Positions 33,401 to 44,700 of a stretch of DNA of 64,000 nucleotides are shown piece by piece; the stretch's first letter is position 1, and each line of letters opens with the position of its first letter. The notes below the pieces were generated by a model. It made no database searches. It worked only from the letters and a program-made list of their open reading frames with translations, and was not told the origin of the DNA. The position numbers were made by a program, and so were the translations under genes. Source of the stretch: Edaphochlamys debaryana (Eukaryota; Chlorophyta; Chlorophyceae; Chlamydomonadales); contig JAEHOE010000019.1 in NCBI GenBank assembly GCA_016858145.1, positions 558,001-622,000 of the forward strand, written 5' to 3'.

Positions 33401-36400
33401 ACCTGCCCATCGTGAACCGAGCACCTTTTGGGGTTGTGAACGAGCTGGCCGTCAACGTTCGATACACGAGTGAGCCCTTTCCAAGCAGCGACGTGTAGTT
33501 GCTTGGTGCGTTTCGCCTCAACGTACGATGTATGACGCCCCCACCCCGCTCCCTCATTGGCTTGCCAGGTCCCACCAACGACCCCATCACACTGCAAGAC
33601 GTCATCTCCATACAGCAATCCATGGCCACAATCACAGACGACGTCCGCTATACACGCCAAATCGCCATGGATGCACTGCGGGCAACGGTCGGGTTCGGCC
33701 CCAACGGCACCCGCGGCTGCGAGAGGTGGGCAGGGGCGAGTGCCACGAAGCAAACAGTATCTCCGCGACGGACCCCTTGAGGAGAGCCATGCTGGGGAGC
33801 TAGTTCACGTTCCCTGCTTCCCAGTTGAGGAACTTTGTTCTGCCCCCTTCGTTCCTGGCAGCTACGCCCAAGGCGACTGGTGGCGTGTGCTCGCGCCCTC
33901 GCGGGGCAACCGCAGCGCCCGCCCCCGACCCAACAGTGCCTCACCTCCCAACGCGGCTGGCAACCTGTCCAGCGACCTTGCGGCTGTGCGGATGCCCTAC
34001 GCGGCTTGGAGCGGGGACGCAGCACTGTTTGACGCAACACAGTGGAGCCCGGACACGGCCGGACAGTCCGCTGGATACTTTCGGACCGTCTGGCATGCCC
34101 TCCACTCGCCCAACGTGGCTCCGCATCCACGGTCGCCCATGCAGGTCGGTACGGCCGCGGGGCTGGATCCTGGATCTAGGGCCACAGACTTTCCCCCTTC
34201 AGCGCCCTCCCTTGTCGCTGCATGCCTCGCAGATCAACCTATACAGGCACGCTTTCGTCTACGCAGCCATGGCGCTGCTGCCCTCGTCTTACAACGACGC
34301 GCCTAATGCTAACGCCACTGGCGGCACCGCCATTGGCGGGGGCGTGGAGCGGGCGCTAGCTGAGCTGGAGCGGGCCTGGGCGCTGGTGGCAGAGGTGGTT
34401 GACCCCAGTGTGATGCGGGACGTATACGAGGCGGGCATGTCCGCATTGTACCTGGCACCCGCAGGTAGGGCTGGGGACAGCGGGGAGCCTTGGGTCAGAA
34501 GGAGTCGAGGAGCTGTCTGGGCGTCAGCACTGGGTAGGCTTCACCAACGTCACATGCCGGTATTCAAGGGCGGCCCCACCTCTGCTATTCCCACTCCCGT
34601 TGGCACATGCAGCGGCCCCCGCTGGCCATACCCTCGACGCTGGGGAGAAGGCGGCCATCGGTGCGGCCGTGGGGGCGGCCGGAGTGGTACTGCTGGTGGC
34701 AACAGTCATGGGGCTCGTGATGCTGAGGCGGCGCCGGAGGCGGCAGCACAGGGACCTGTTTGGGCGGGTGATGGCGCCCAAGGAGGGGCCCGACACGACA
34801 CTCCTGATCACGGGTGAGGAAGGGAGAAGCGGGGCACGTACCGGTATCTGGGTGGCGGTGGTGCTTGCCCACCCAGGCACACCTGCAATCTCGCTGCGCC
34901 CTTCCCTTCCAACCGCAGACGTCCAGAACTCGACGGTCCTGTGGGAGCAGCTGCCAGTCGAGGTGGGGGACGGAGGCCGAGGAGGGAGGCGGGAGTAAGG
35001 AAGTTCCGTTCACGCTGTACCAAGCTCAGCCATGTCTGCCTCACAGGTGATGGACATCGTCCTCAAGCTGCACCACTTGTGAGTGTCAAGGGGCGCAGAA
35101 CGTGGCATTGTTTCTGGCGCGATGCCCTTGCTTGCAAGGATCATGCAACACGTCCATTCGTCTAACGGCTGTCCTGTCTCCGCAGGACCATCCGCTCTGT
35201 GCTGGCGAGGCACAGTGGCTACGAGTCAGCCACAGGTGCGGGTCCAGGCTCTTGGTGGGCCGAGTGGTGACCAGATCGTAACCTGCTCATGTACCTTAAC
35301 CCTTCCGTACAACCCCACGCGCAGAGGGCGACTCGTTTATTGTTGCCTTCGCCACGCCGTCCGCTGCTCTAGCGTTTGCCACCAGCTGTCAGGTGTGGGC
35401 AGGGCTGGGATGAGGCCGAGGCGCAGGAGTCAAACCTTTCTGGCTGCACCTCTCCCAGGACTGCTCTCTCACCAGTTCTCCGCGTCGCCCCTCCCGTGGC
35501 CCCTCCCTCCTAGGTCGCGCTGCTCCACCAGAACTGGCCACCTCAGCTGCTCGACCACCCAGACGGGGCACCGGTGCTGGTGCTGTCGCCACACGACCCC
35601 ACAGACCCCAACGATGGCCACGGCACAAGCGCGCTACCGGCTCTCGGCTTCATCGCCTCTTCGGGCGCCAGCTCCCGCACCCTCTTTCCGGGCTCGAACC
35701 CGGGGCATGGCCGCGGCTCGATGGAGCTGAAGCGGCAGGACCACGTTTCAAGCAACGGCAGGGACGGAGAGGCTAGCAGGGACCTGGACAAACGGCCTCC
35801 GTTGCTGGGGGCGCGCCAAGCAAGCGCCAGGCGGCCCCGGTCCAGCGCAGCAGGCTTCGTGTCGGGCGCGGAGGCCGAAGAGGATGGCAACTTTGCTGCC
35901 AGCACATGGGGCGACACGCTCGCAGCCGCTTTCCCCGTGCTGCCGGCTGACTCTCCGGAGGGCCGGCGCGTGCACGCACTGCTCCGCGCTTCAACCATGG
36001 ACACTGCGGCAATGGCCGAGGAGGCTGCGGAAGACGAGGAGGCCGGCGGCGTTGCCACGGCCACGGACGACTCCGTCACCCAATCGGTTGGCCGCGCTCC
36101 GGTGGGTGGGGTCGAGGATCAGTGGGGTGTGCTTGACGCCCCCGCCTCGAGCGCAGGCGGGCAGCACCTTGCCCGGGCAGCCCTCTCACGAGCCCCGCAC
36201 CCCCGCCCTGCCCTCCTACATACCATCCAGGTCCTGCGCCTTCCCGATGGGCGTGTGGCTGTGGTGGCGTACCGGGGACTGCGCGTGCGCATGGGGCTGC
36301 ACTCGGGCCTCAAAGACCCGGCCCAGGTGGCGTTCAACAAGGTCGTGTCGTCGTACGCATACAAGGGTGAGGGACTGAGGGGGCCACAACATTCCTGCTG

Positions 36401-38438
36401 AGCACCCTTCGCCTGGCTCCTGCTCATAAGGCAGCTAGCGTTTGCGCAATAATGCATTACGGCCTTGATCCCTTGTCGACATCCCGCTTCCCTTGCCCAG
36501 GCGACTTTGCGGAGCTGGCCAAGCTGGTCTCCGACGCAGCGCCTGGGGGCCTCATCACCCTCTCGCACTACGCCTTCGCCAGGCTGAGACACACGCAGCC
36601 CGGGACGGGCAGCTCAGCTGCCGATGCGTTGAATGACCAGTCCAGTTATCCGAACGACAAGCAGCACCCTCACCGCAGCGGCCTTCTCAGCCTAATGTCA
36701 AGACGAGGCTTACACCAAGAGGACGGGCAAGCCAGCGAGGGTGCCGTGATAATCTATGCTGGGGCCTACTGCCTCACAGAGCCAAAGGCCCGTGGACCAG
36801 CCGTGCCTGCCCTCCGGTCCAGTCTTGCCCTGACTTTGAGCTCAGCAGTGCGCCCAGCAAGCGTGCCACAAGCGCCCATGACACCATCCGTCACTACCAT
36901 GGGCCCCGTGGCAGAGTCCCTCGAGTTCTCTCCCTTCACAGCTGACGCTGCTGACGACGCCCGGGACTCTGGCCACAAGGCGCCGGGTACGCTCCTTTCC
37001 ACAGCGCAAGACGGCCCTCCGCTGGAGGAAGTGGAGGAGCCCCACGCCCTGTTCCTGGCGGTGCCGCCCTCGCTGCTGTGCCGCCTGGCGCTGCGGCCCC
37101 AGCTCCGTGTGGTCCGCACCGTCAAGCTCGGCTCCCTGGCCGCACCCGTGCGGAGGGTCACGGTGGCGTTCATGAAGGTGCGGACACCGTGGGGGCCTGG
37201 GGTCTCTGGGAAATGTGGAGCTTTGGGGGAGGCTGTTTGACCGCAAGTGTTCTAACCTGTTGCTCCCTCGGCCTGCCCGGCATAACGCTGCAGGTGGTGG
37301 GTGCCTCTCTAATTTTGTCCGACCTGCCCGGCCCCGGGGCGCGGGCGCTGGAGGCGTTCCAGCAGATCGCCGGTCGGCTGCTGACGCCGGGAGGGGGCTA
37401 CAAGGTCGAGGGCGCAGACGGACTGGTAAGAGCAAGGGCAAGGTGCCCTGGCGTTGGGCCTCAAGGGGTGTGTGGGGGTGGGCGAGACACGTCACGATGA
37501 CAGGGTCGACAGGGGAAGGACAGCATCTCTGCCTACCACCTGCCCTGTGTCTCGGCCTCTCCGGCTCACTACTGCTATGCCCTCGCCCCCAGGTCTTGGC
37601 TGTCTTCGCCAGCCCCGTGGCGGCCCTGGCCTGGGCCTGCTCCTGCATCACGGCCCTGTGCCAGCACCAGTGGGAGGACGCGTTGCTCGCACACGAGCTG
37701 TGCCAGGTGGGGTGGGGGCGCGCGACGGCCGTTGGGAGTTGCAGGACTCGGGCTGGAAGTACGCCTGGCGGGACGGCAAGCGATGTTTGTGTCTTGGTTC
37801 ACTGAATGACATGGCGTCCGTTCCCACAGGAGGAGCTGGGCGTGAGCAATGCGGTCAACGAGTTCTCGACCGGCTGCAATGCGGGGGCCCTCAGCCCCGG
37901 CGGGACCCGCGTGCCCTCCCTTCGGCGCCAGGGCTGCGGCCCCCTGCTGCAGGCCGCAGGGCCGCGCATCAAGGTGGGCGGGCATGGGGCGGGGCATGAC
38001 GCTTATGACGGCTGGGAATTTTTCACAAGGGGCTGCTCGTGTGAGCCGAGGGAGTTTAAGCACAGGCCAATGTGTGCCATTTGGTAGGCAGGATACGTAG
38101 GGGATCAGCATCAGCCCTGACGCCCCGCCCCGCCCCCTCTGCCCCCTCCTCCTCCACAGGTGGGCCTGGACGTGGGCACCGTCACCCACACGCTTACGGA
38201 GGCCTCGGGACGGCTGTCGTACCGTGGCAAGCCCATGAACCGCGCAGCACGCATCGCAGGCATCGGCGGGGCGGGGCAGGTGCTGTGCAGCGGCGACACG
38301 TGGGAGGCGTGCGGCGCTGAAGATCCCAAGCTGCTGGACCGGTACGTGAGCCTGAGCCTGGGCTGCATGGCGCTCAAGGGGGTGGCACAGCCGCTGGAGG
38401 TGGTGCAGGTGCTGCCGGAGGGGCAGGGGTGCGGGTGA
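30413..38438 (+). CDS. Receptor-type nucleotide cyclase A (ectodomain, one TM helix, two class III cyclase domains)
   Basis: Single-pass receptor cyclase, 1,549 residues, 25 exons: 30413-30640, 30749-30780, 31233-31416, 31599-31640, 31830-31893, 32118-32247, 32362-32545, 32666-32843, 32981-33469, 33569-33725, 33862-34144, 34233-34464, 34613-34813, 34919-34962, 35047-35078, 35186-35235, 35325-35392, 35514-36101, 36231-36366, 36501-36986, 37005-37177, 37294-37425, 37593-37706, 37830-37973, 38160-38438. Signal peptide 1-22. The ectodomain to ~734 resembles bacterial extracellular solute-binding proteins (YGLCVNADHTCGRLGDLF, GECLITFEFETSMRM), as in other volvocalean cyclases. The TM helix is at ~749-773, followed by RRRRRR. 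Cyclase domain C1 has both metal aspartates (LLITDVQNST, ~802; EGDSF, ~846), then a ~190-residue variable insert and GLRVRMGLHSG. C2 lacks the first Asp (VTVAFMKVV) but keeps the transition-state Asn/Arg in GKPMNRAARIA (~1484, 1488). YKVEG places a Glu where guanylate cyclases have the guanine-selecting Glu. It probably makes cGMP or cAMP on ligand binding; the ligand is unknown. Confidence 0.85.
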
Positions 38439-38741
38439 GGCACGGGGATGGGAGAGCGCTACTGGATGGCTCACCTCCTGCTGACGCTGGCAGCAGCGGT
38501 AGGGCTTAGGGCGCGAAAGAATACCCATGACATCAGGGATCACGAGCATCAAGGGCCCTCACTCGACACGGAGGAAACCCTGTGGACCGAATGAGCATGC
38601 GGAATGAGGAAACAGAAACGCGCAAGGCACCAGTGGCAGCAATGATGGGCTGAGGTCTGGGGTTTTAAGCCTTGAGCCGGGAACTTCTTTACTGCGCATT
38701 GCTGTCGAGAAGCTCAAAGGGGAGCAGGTCCAGCCGCGCAA

Positions 38742-38957
38742 TTGGCTAGGTCTTGCTCAGTGTCAATCGTAACTTTCCCTTGCACGCACCGTGGGCACTC
38801 CACCTTGCATACTTCATACTGTCCATCTTTGGTTTGTATCGAGGACCTCTTTGCTGAGTATTCTTTAGCTGTTAAAATTGCCTTGCGTGATGGAAGGCCT
38901 GCTGCTTTGTGCTATCAGTCTTACCAACGACGCTGTTTCGCTGTATGCTCAAGATAG
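38742..38957 (+). pseudogene. Possible remnant of a retroelement Gag-like ORF
   Basis: A short frame encodes EDLFAEYSLAVKIALRDGRP followed by AALCYQSYQRRCF. The spacing of Tyr, Ala, Gly-Arg/His-Pro, Leu-x-Tyr and Arg resembles the Gag C-terminus of LTR and DIRS-type retrotransposons of volvocine algae as I remember them. Codon use is much less GC-biased than in the neighbouring genes. It ends in a stop after 71 codons and no reverse transcriptase, integrase or terminal repeat was found. It could also be chance. Confidence 0.25.
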
Positions 38958-39099
38958 GAGCACAGTAAACGAGCAATTTAATACCGGTAAGCTGTGAGTT
39001 GGTATTGGCATGAGGCGTAGTATGGGCCAAAAACGCTCTAGCGGTTTCAGCATTGTTGAGGGAGCAGAGCGGAGCACTTTCTCTGCCCCTTCAGGTTTT

Positions 39100-39262
39100 G
39101 GACCTCGGGGGGGGGGGGTGCCACGCGGCTCGGCCCTTTTCCTGCCCCCGGGTAGCCACCCTTGTCTCACCTATCCCAAGATGCCTAAGCTGTGCGGTCC
39201 TTATCCCGGGGGCCCTCCACGAGGCTCAGGTCCTTTCCTGCCTTCGGGCAGCCACCCTTGTC
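39100..39262 (+). repeat. Two imperfect ~70-base direct repeats
   Basis: Units at about 39100-39170 and 39196-39262 share a GG(A/T)CCT start, a CGGGGG core, CCAC(G)...GGCTC, CCTTTTCCTGCC or TCCTTTCCTGCC, and GGGCAGCCACCCTTGTC or GGGTAGCCACCCTTGTC. The first contains a G-run of 13. Nature unknown. Confidence 0.6.
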
Positions 39263-41246
39263 AAGGAATCTCCTAACACAATTTTGAGCTCTTAGCTGAG
39301 TTGGCAGGCTTGTCTGGCCCTGATCAGGTACCGTACCGTATGCACTGGGTATGGACGTATGTTCCTGAACGCATAGCAATTGGCCCTCTGCCGCGTTGTT
39401 CACGGTCTTTGTGTCAAAGTGGTCCGTGGCTTCTGCGCAATGTGCCTTGCTCATGTTGCGGACTGAGAGTCACTGGCCGATGCCATGCCCATCGGGACTG
39501 AGCCCAGCCTAATCCACTTTCCCCTGCCTTCTGGGGTTGAGCTCGAGTTACTGTGCTGGAGCTGCCATTCTAAGAGGTGTCTGTTGGTACCGCTAGCAGT
39601 TTGCCGCGTGACAAGGGCAACAAACGTGTCGCTATGGGCTTCATGGGTTTCCTGTCCCTGTCGTCCTCCCGCTTTCGGGCTTTCGGCCGTTTTGCCGATG
39701 GCGAACTTGGCCGTGGTGGTGCCCGCGGTGCAGTCAGGGCTATTGGCGCTCACGCACTCCGGCGTTGCTGTAGCATGATTACCAGCACTGAATCCTTTGG
39801 CCGTGTGACCTGATTGGGACCTAGGCTGTGCGTGTACTGCGATCTGAATTACGGAGATTCCCGAGCTAATTCCCTGGGGGATTGCCTCCGTATCGAGGGG
39901 CTACCCCAATTGGTGTCAGATGGGGTACTTCAATGCACCGTTACCGGCATGGGGCCTGGGTGTTGCACGTTAGCAGCTGGCCAAGGCGGGAACGCGGATG
40001 GGGGCGCGGAGCCGGTTGGGATGGGATGGTGAGGAAGGAGGTGGTGAGTTTGGACCGCTTGGGAGGAGGGAGGGCCCTTTCTCTGCATAGTGGAGGCAGC
40101 CACGCCGGTGGGCTCCAAGCGAGGTCAAAGTTTAGTGTCGTGGTACTGTTTGCAATGCGGAACGAGCGAACGACCTGACGAGCCAGGTACACGAATGGCA
40201 GAAAGGCGAAAGGCTTCAGTGGATAGAGAGTCAGAGGGTGGCTGGATGGAGGGACTGGAGTGTTGGCCTGGTTCATAGGCCTGAATTACCCATAGTCTTC
40301 TTTTGGCTACGCCGTGCCATGTGGGTCGGTGCTCTTTTGCAGCGCTATTTATTACCGGCCCCGGGCGCGGACGTGTGCTCAGCCGCCGGAGTGGACGATG
40401 CTTCATGGCTTCCTTCTCTGAGTGTGGATCCTCGTGGCTGAGGCCCACTCGCCCACAGCCACTGGCACGGCTCAACGCAGCGGTTGCGGGCGAGGAGGGC
40501 GGTGGAAGGCGGGCATCTCGTCTTTCTATTGGTCGATGCGACTGAGAGCTGGGACTGGGAAACTTATCGACCACGCCCTAACGCACTATACCTGCAAACC
40601 GTGCTGATATCTCCTACCTCCTCCGCTCTGAAGGATACGGCCCCCCAGGATGGCCCCCGGTTGCTTGTGTGCTGCGCGGGGGCTATGCCCGCCCCCCCCA
40701 GGATGGGTGTTCTGTTTGCAAAGGAGCTTGAATGACCCTAGCTTTGCGTTATGGCTCGATGTCCAGAAGGTTTTGCGCCAGTCTGTGAAACCCTCTGGAC
40801 ATGGGCGGACGGGCCACGAGGGGCCAGGGTGGGAATGCCAGCTCAACAGGCGTACAACAGGCCTCAAGAGGCCGGGGCATACCGAGGGCGCGGGGACCTG
40901 GGCGGGGCAGGCAACCATAGGTAGCACCTTTGCCTCAAGCAGCTGAAGCAGGTCATTTTGCCTGGTTCATTGTCGTCATCCGTCGTCCGCAGGCGCCTGG
41001 GGCCTGGGTCTCGAGCCCCTTCGCGCCCAGATGCCCAATGCTATGCACACCGCAGTACGTACGGCGGATACATGCGCCACCCCATCCGCAACTTACACGT
41101 AGGCCCAATCCTCTGCTAGCTAGTCATGCATTGTACCGTGTACCCGATTCAGTCCCTTGCGAGCACTCAAGGTTGAGCGGATGCAAGATTTTCCCTTCTC
41201 GCCTACGGTTCCAGGCTGACAGCAGAGATGCACGAGGGCGTGTGAG

Positions 41247-41738
41247 ATGCACGTACGCAGACTGTTACTGGTGGTGTTACTCGCTGTGCTGACAGCGGCA
41301 CCCTGCCAGGCCAACGAAGTCTGCTCCGACACGCTCTTTCAAGACCTCAGCGTGCTCGTTCTGAATGTGCTTAGCTTTAATGGCGTCTCATATCGCCAGG
41401 GCGAGCTTGCCGCGATCCTGGAGGGACCGTTCACCAAGTTCTCGGCCTGCGCCAACGTCACTGATGATGAAAGCGTAAGCGCTAGTCACTTGTTACGAGT
41501 TGTAAAGGAAAGGGGGCTACTCACTTGAGCAGGGAAAGCGAGTATGCATATAACTGCTCGAGCGTCAAATACAAGGGCAGTCTGGGTTGCAGATGCAAGG
41601 CAGGGGAAGCGGTCAGAGCAGACAACGTATGCATGCAAAGTTTCTCACGGAAACTCCGACTCGCACGTTTGCCCTCGCCCCCACCCCACCCCCACCCCAC
41701 CCCACCCCACCCCACCCCACCCCACCCCACCCCACCCC

Positions 41739-41778
<40 letters not shown>

Positions 41779-44700
41779 ACCCCACCCCACCCCACCCCAC
41801 CCCACCCCACCCCACCCCACCCCACCCCACCCCACCCCACCCCACCCCACCCCACCCCACCCCACCCCACCCCACCCCACCCCACCCCACCCCACAGACC
41901 AAGAAACTGGAGTGGCTCCTGTTGCCCGGGTAAGGAACGTCGTGCGCGATTTTGGTGGTCACACGGGCACGGGGGGCCAACGCGGGTAGCCAGCAACAAG
42001 GACTGCCCCCGCCAGTTCCTTTGGTGGCCAAGCAGGCTAGACGCTCCCTCCCCCAGCAGTGGACGGCGGGTGTGGGACGGGGCCGGCCACCAGGTTGATG
42101 CGTCGGTTCAAGGGCTCTCTGCCCAGGGCCATGTCGGCTACGGCCGGTAGATACAGGAGAGACAGGGGGCGCTCTGCTCACTCTGCCAACGGTCACACGT
42201 CAACATCACGCCTTACGGACAACTCCAGTATCCTTGTATCTTTCCTACCCGCGTTCCCACAGGTGGCATGGCGGCTACGTAATGGACGTGTTTCGCTACA
42301 TGGCTAAACTGCCCAGCTCCAACCTCAAACGGTACAATTACCTCTTCCCGGACCTTCTGCCGCCCATGAGTGAGATCCGCACCGCTGCTGACGTCCGTTC
42401 CCTGCTCAGCATGCCAACCAGTGGCGCCTACTCATTCACTGCTGAGGTGAGAGATTGAGGGCTGGTCCGAGGGGGGCTGCCGGCGTTGGGGGTGCGGGGT
42501 GCATCGGGGGGGGTGCATGGGGGCCCGGTCTAGGAGGGTACGCGGGGGCTTTCAGGATGAGGAGGCACGTAGGGTGGTCTGGGGATCCGTGGCGCCGAAG
42601 CTCTTTCGCTTCGTATCCACATGTTCTGGGCTCTGAAGCTTCGCCACGTTGCAGGGGGGCTGGAGCAACCCGTGCCGGTTCATGTGCTCTGCCCGCAGGA
42701 CCCTGCAACCTTGACCCCGTTTGCATTCCTCTTCGATGATGTGAGCTCGGGGGCGGGCCTGGGGCCTCGGGCCTACCTCAGGCCTTGGGGAGCCTCCGTC
42801 GGCTGTCAAGCAGTGCACTTACCCGGATAGCCGGGCGAGAGGCCGCAGGGCCGTCCGTACCGCCGCGTCGCCTACTGCGTGTGATTCTTCTCGGCGTTCG
42901 CTCCCCCCCAGGATGTCCACGCTGCGCGCAACTCCAAGATGCCCATGTTCTCGGAACTGGCGGAGAATAGCTGCGGTGGGAGCCGAGAGAGGCCTTGCGT
43001 GGCGCCTGGGGGGATGGGATCGCGTGTGTGCCTGGCGCCTGTGCCACCAGCTTGAGTCCTGAGGTTTGGGCTTGTGTTAGAAGTACCTGGGATGAAGAGT
43101 GTGCGCGCTGAAGGGCTGCTGCACGGAGGGCTCTCCCTGCAAACGTCAACGACGGACCCCATTCCCACCCCTGTCACCACCCGCAGTGTCCAAGAGCGCT
43201 CCCCAGGGCCCGCTGCACCCCCGCATGTTCCTCAGCATGCTCTACCGGGCAGACGCACTGACGACGATGGCAGCAGCGGGCGTCATCAAGCCCGAGCGGG
43301 CCATCCCCAGCGACTGGTAGGCGACAAGTCAGGTGCAACTGCCATGCATCACCATTTACTGCGAAACCCAGGTCTGCTTGGAGCAAGTAGCAACCTAGAA
43401 CCCCAACTGGTTTTTCACCCTATCTCCCTGGCAGGGACGGTCTGCTGGAGGTCCTGGAGGCGCACCAGCGGCTGGTCTCGCTGCTGCTCATGCAAGCCAA
43501 CACGTCCTCCTCCCGACCCTCCCTGGCGCTGCCCCGCTACGGACTCTGCGTCAACGCCGATCACACCTGCGGGCGCTTGGGCGACCTGTTTGCTGCGATT
43601 GCGGCCTCCATCGTGCAGGTGCGTGGTTTCCCTTTCCGGGCTGGGCGCACTCCAAACACGCGATGACTTCCCCCTTGCGAGGCTTGCCCACCAAGCCCGT
43701 GAACTCAAGCGAGCTCCCCATGTGCCCCGCAGTTCAACGGCACGAGGCAGGGGTACATCTTCGACCTCACCCTGCCCCCGCCCACGCTCAAGACGCTCTT
43801 CAGCAGGCCCGGTTGGCGCAGGGCCGCTGAGGTGCTGCAGAGCCTGCTGCAGTACAACGCACCCGCCGCCGCAAATGCCGCCGCTGCTGTGGAGACTAAC
43901 GGCACGGACGGTAGGTCGTGCGGGCCGTTGCAGGCAGGCTCTTGTCATCATGGCACGCCGCCACCGACCGCAGCCCATCCGACACCCCCGCCAATGCCGC
44001 TCTCACTTCCCCAGGCGAGGACGGGCCCTCCTGCCATGGGATCGGCGCCCAGGTCTTCAACACGGGGGAGTGCCTCATCACGTTCGAGTTTGAGACGAGC
44101 ATGCGCATGGCATCCCTGATGCCCGCAATCAAAGGGAAGCTCGGTGTCGCGCCGGTGCCGGGCAGCCGGGAGGTGGCGGCGGGGCCCGGCGGCGCGCTCG
44201 TACCGTGTACGGCAGATCTGTGTGCGGTGTCGTACAACCACGACCTGCTGTACCTGCAGCCCGCGTTGGAAGGCGCGGAGGCGGCGGCCGCCGCGTCGCT
44301 TGCCGTAACCCCAGGGCAGATCAGCGGCAGTGACAGCGTACCACGGGTGGGGCGGAGCCCTCTGCCCGTGTTTGCGGCCCGTGAGGCGGTGGCCGTGGCG
44401 CGCCTTCGCCAGAACCCCGGAGCGGCCAAGCTGGACCTGCCGATCATTAACCGGGCACCTCTTGCGGTCGTACTGGACGAGCTCATAAACGTGCGGTATT
44501 CAAGTAAGGATGGGTTTTGACTGGCTGGCGGTTGGTGGTTGCTTCCTCTCTCAAGCCCGGTGTGTTTTCGCCCCGCATGGCCCCCCGGCTAGGTTCCGCC
44601 AACGACCCGATTACACTCCAGGACGTCATTTCGTTTCAGCAATCGCTGGCCTCAGGAACAGACGACGGCCGCTACACACGTCAGACCGCCCTGGATGCGC

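Larger units (their letters stand above)
38439..41246. other. Spacer between cyclases A and B
   Basis: 2.8 kb without a supported host gene. It starts with the 3' UTR of A; 38613-38660 is alignable to the 3' flank of copy C. Next come a possible Gag-like remnant (38742-38957), a pair of ~70-base repeats (39100-39262), and less GC-rich sequence with only short frames. The last few hundred bases should hold the promoter of B. Confidence 0.45.

Noticed and set aside
35574..36101. Variable insert of the first cyclase domain as a separate domain
   Set aside because: It differs freely between A, B and C, is of low complexity and shows no motif; treated as a linker-like insert.
41678..41894. Interstitial telomere
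   Set aside because: The unit is CCCCA/TGGGG, while the known Chlamydomonas-type telomere is TTTTAGGG; the tract fits an expanded intronic satellite better.
41525..42196. Long frames on both strands of Pro-His-Pro-Thr or Gly-Val-Gly-Trp repeats
   Set aside because: They are translations of the (CCCCA)n/poly-C tract in cyclase B intron 1 and have no start, splice or homology support.
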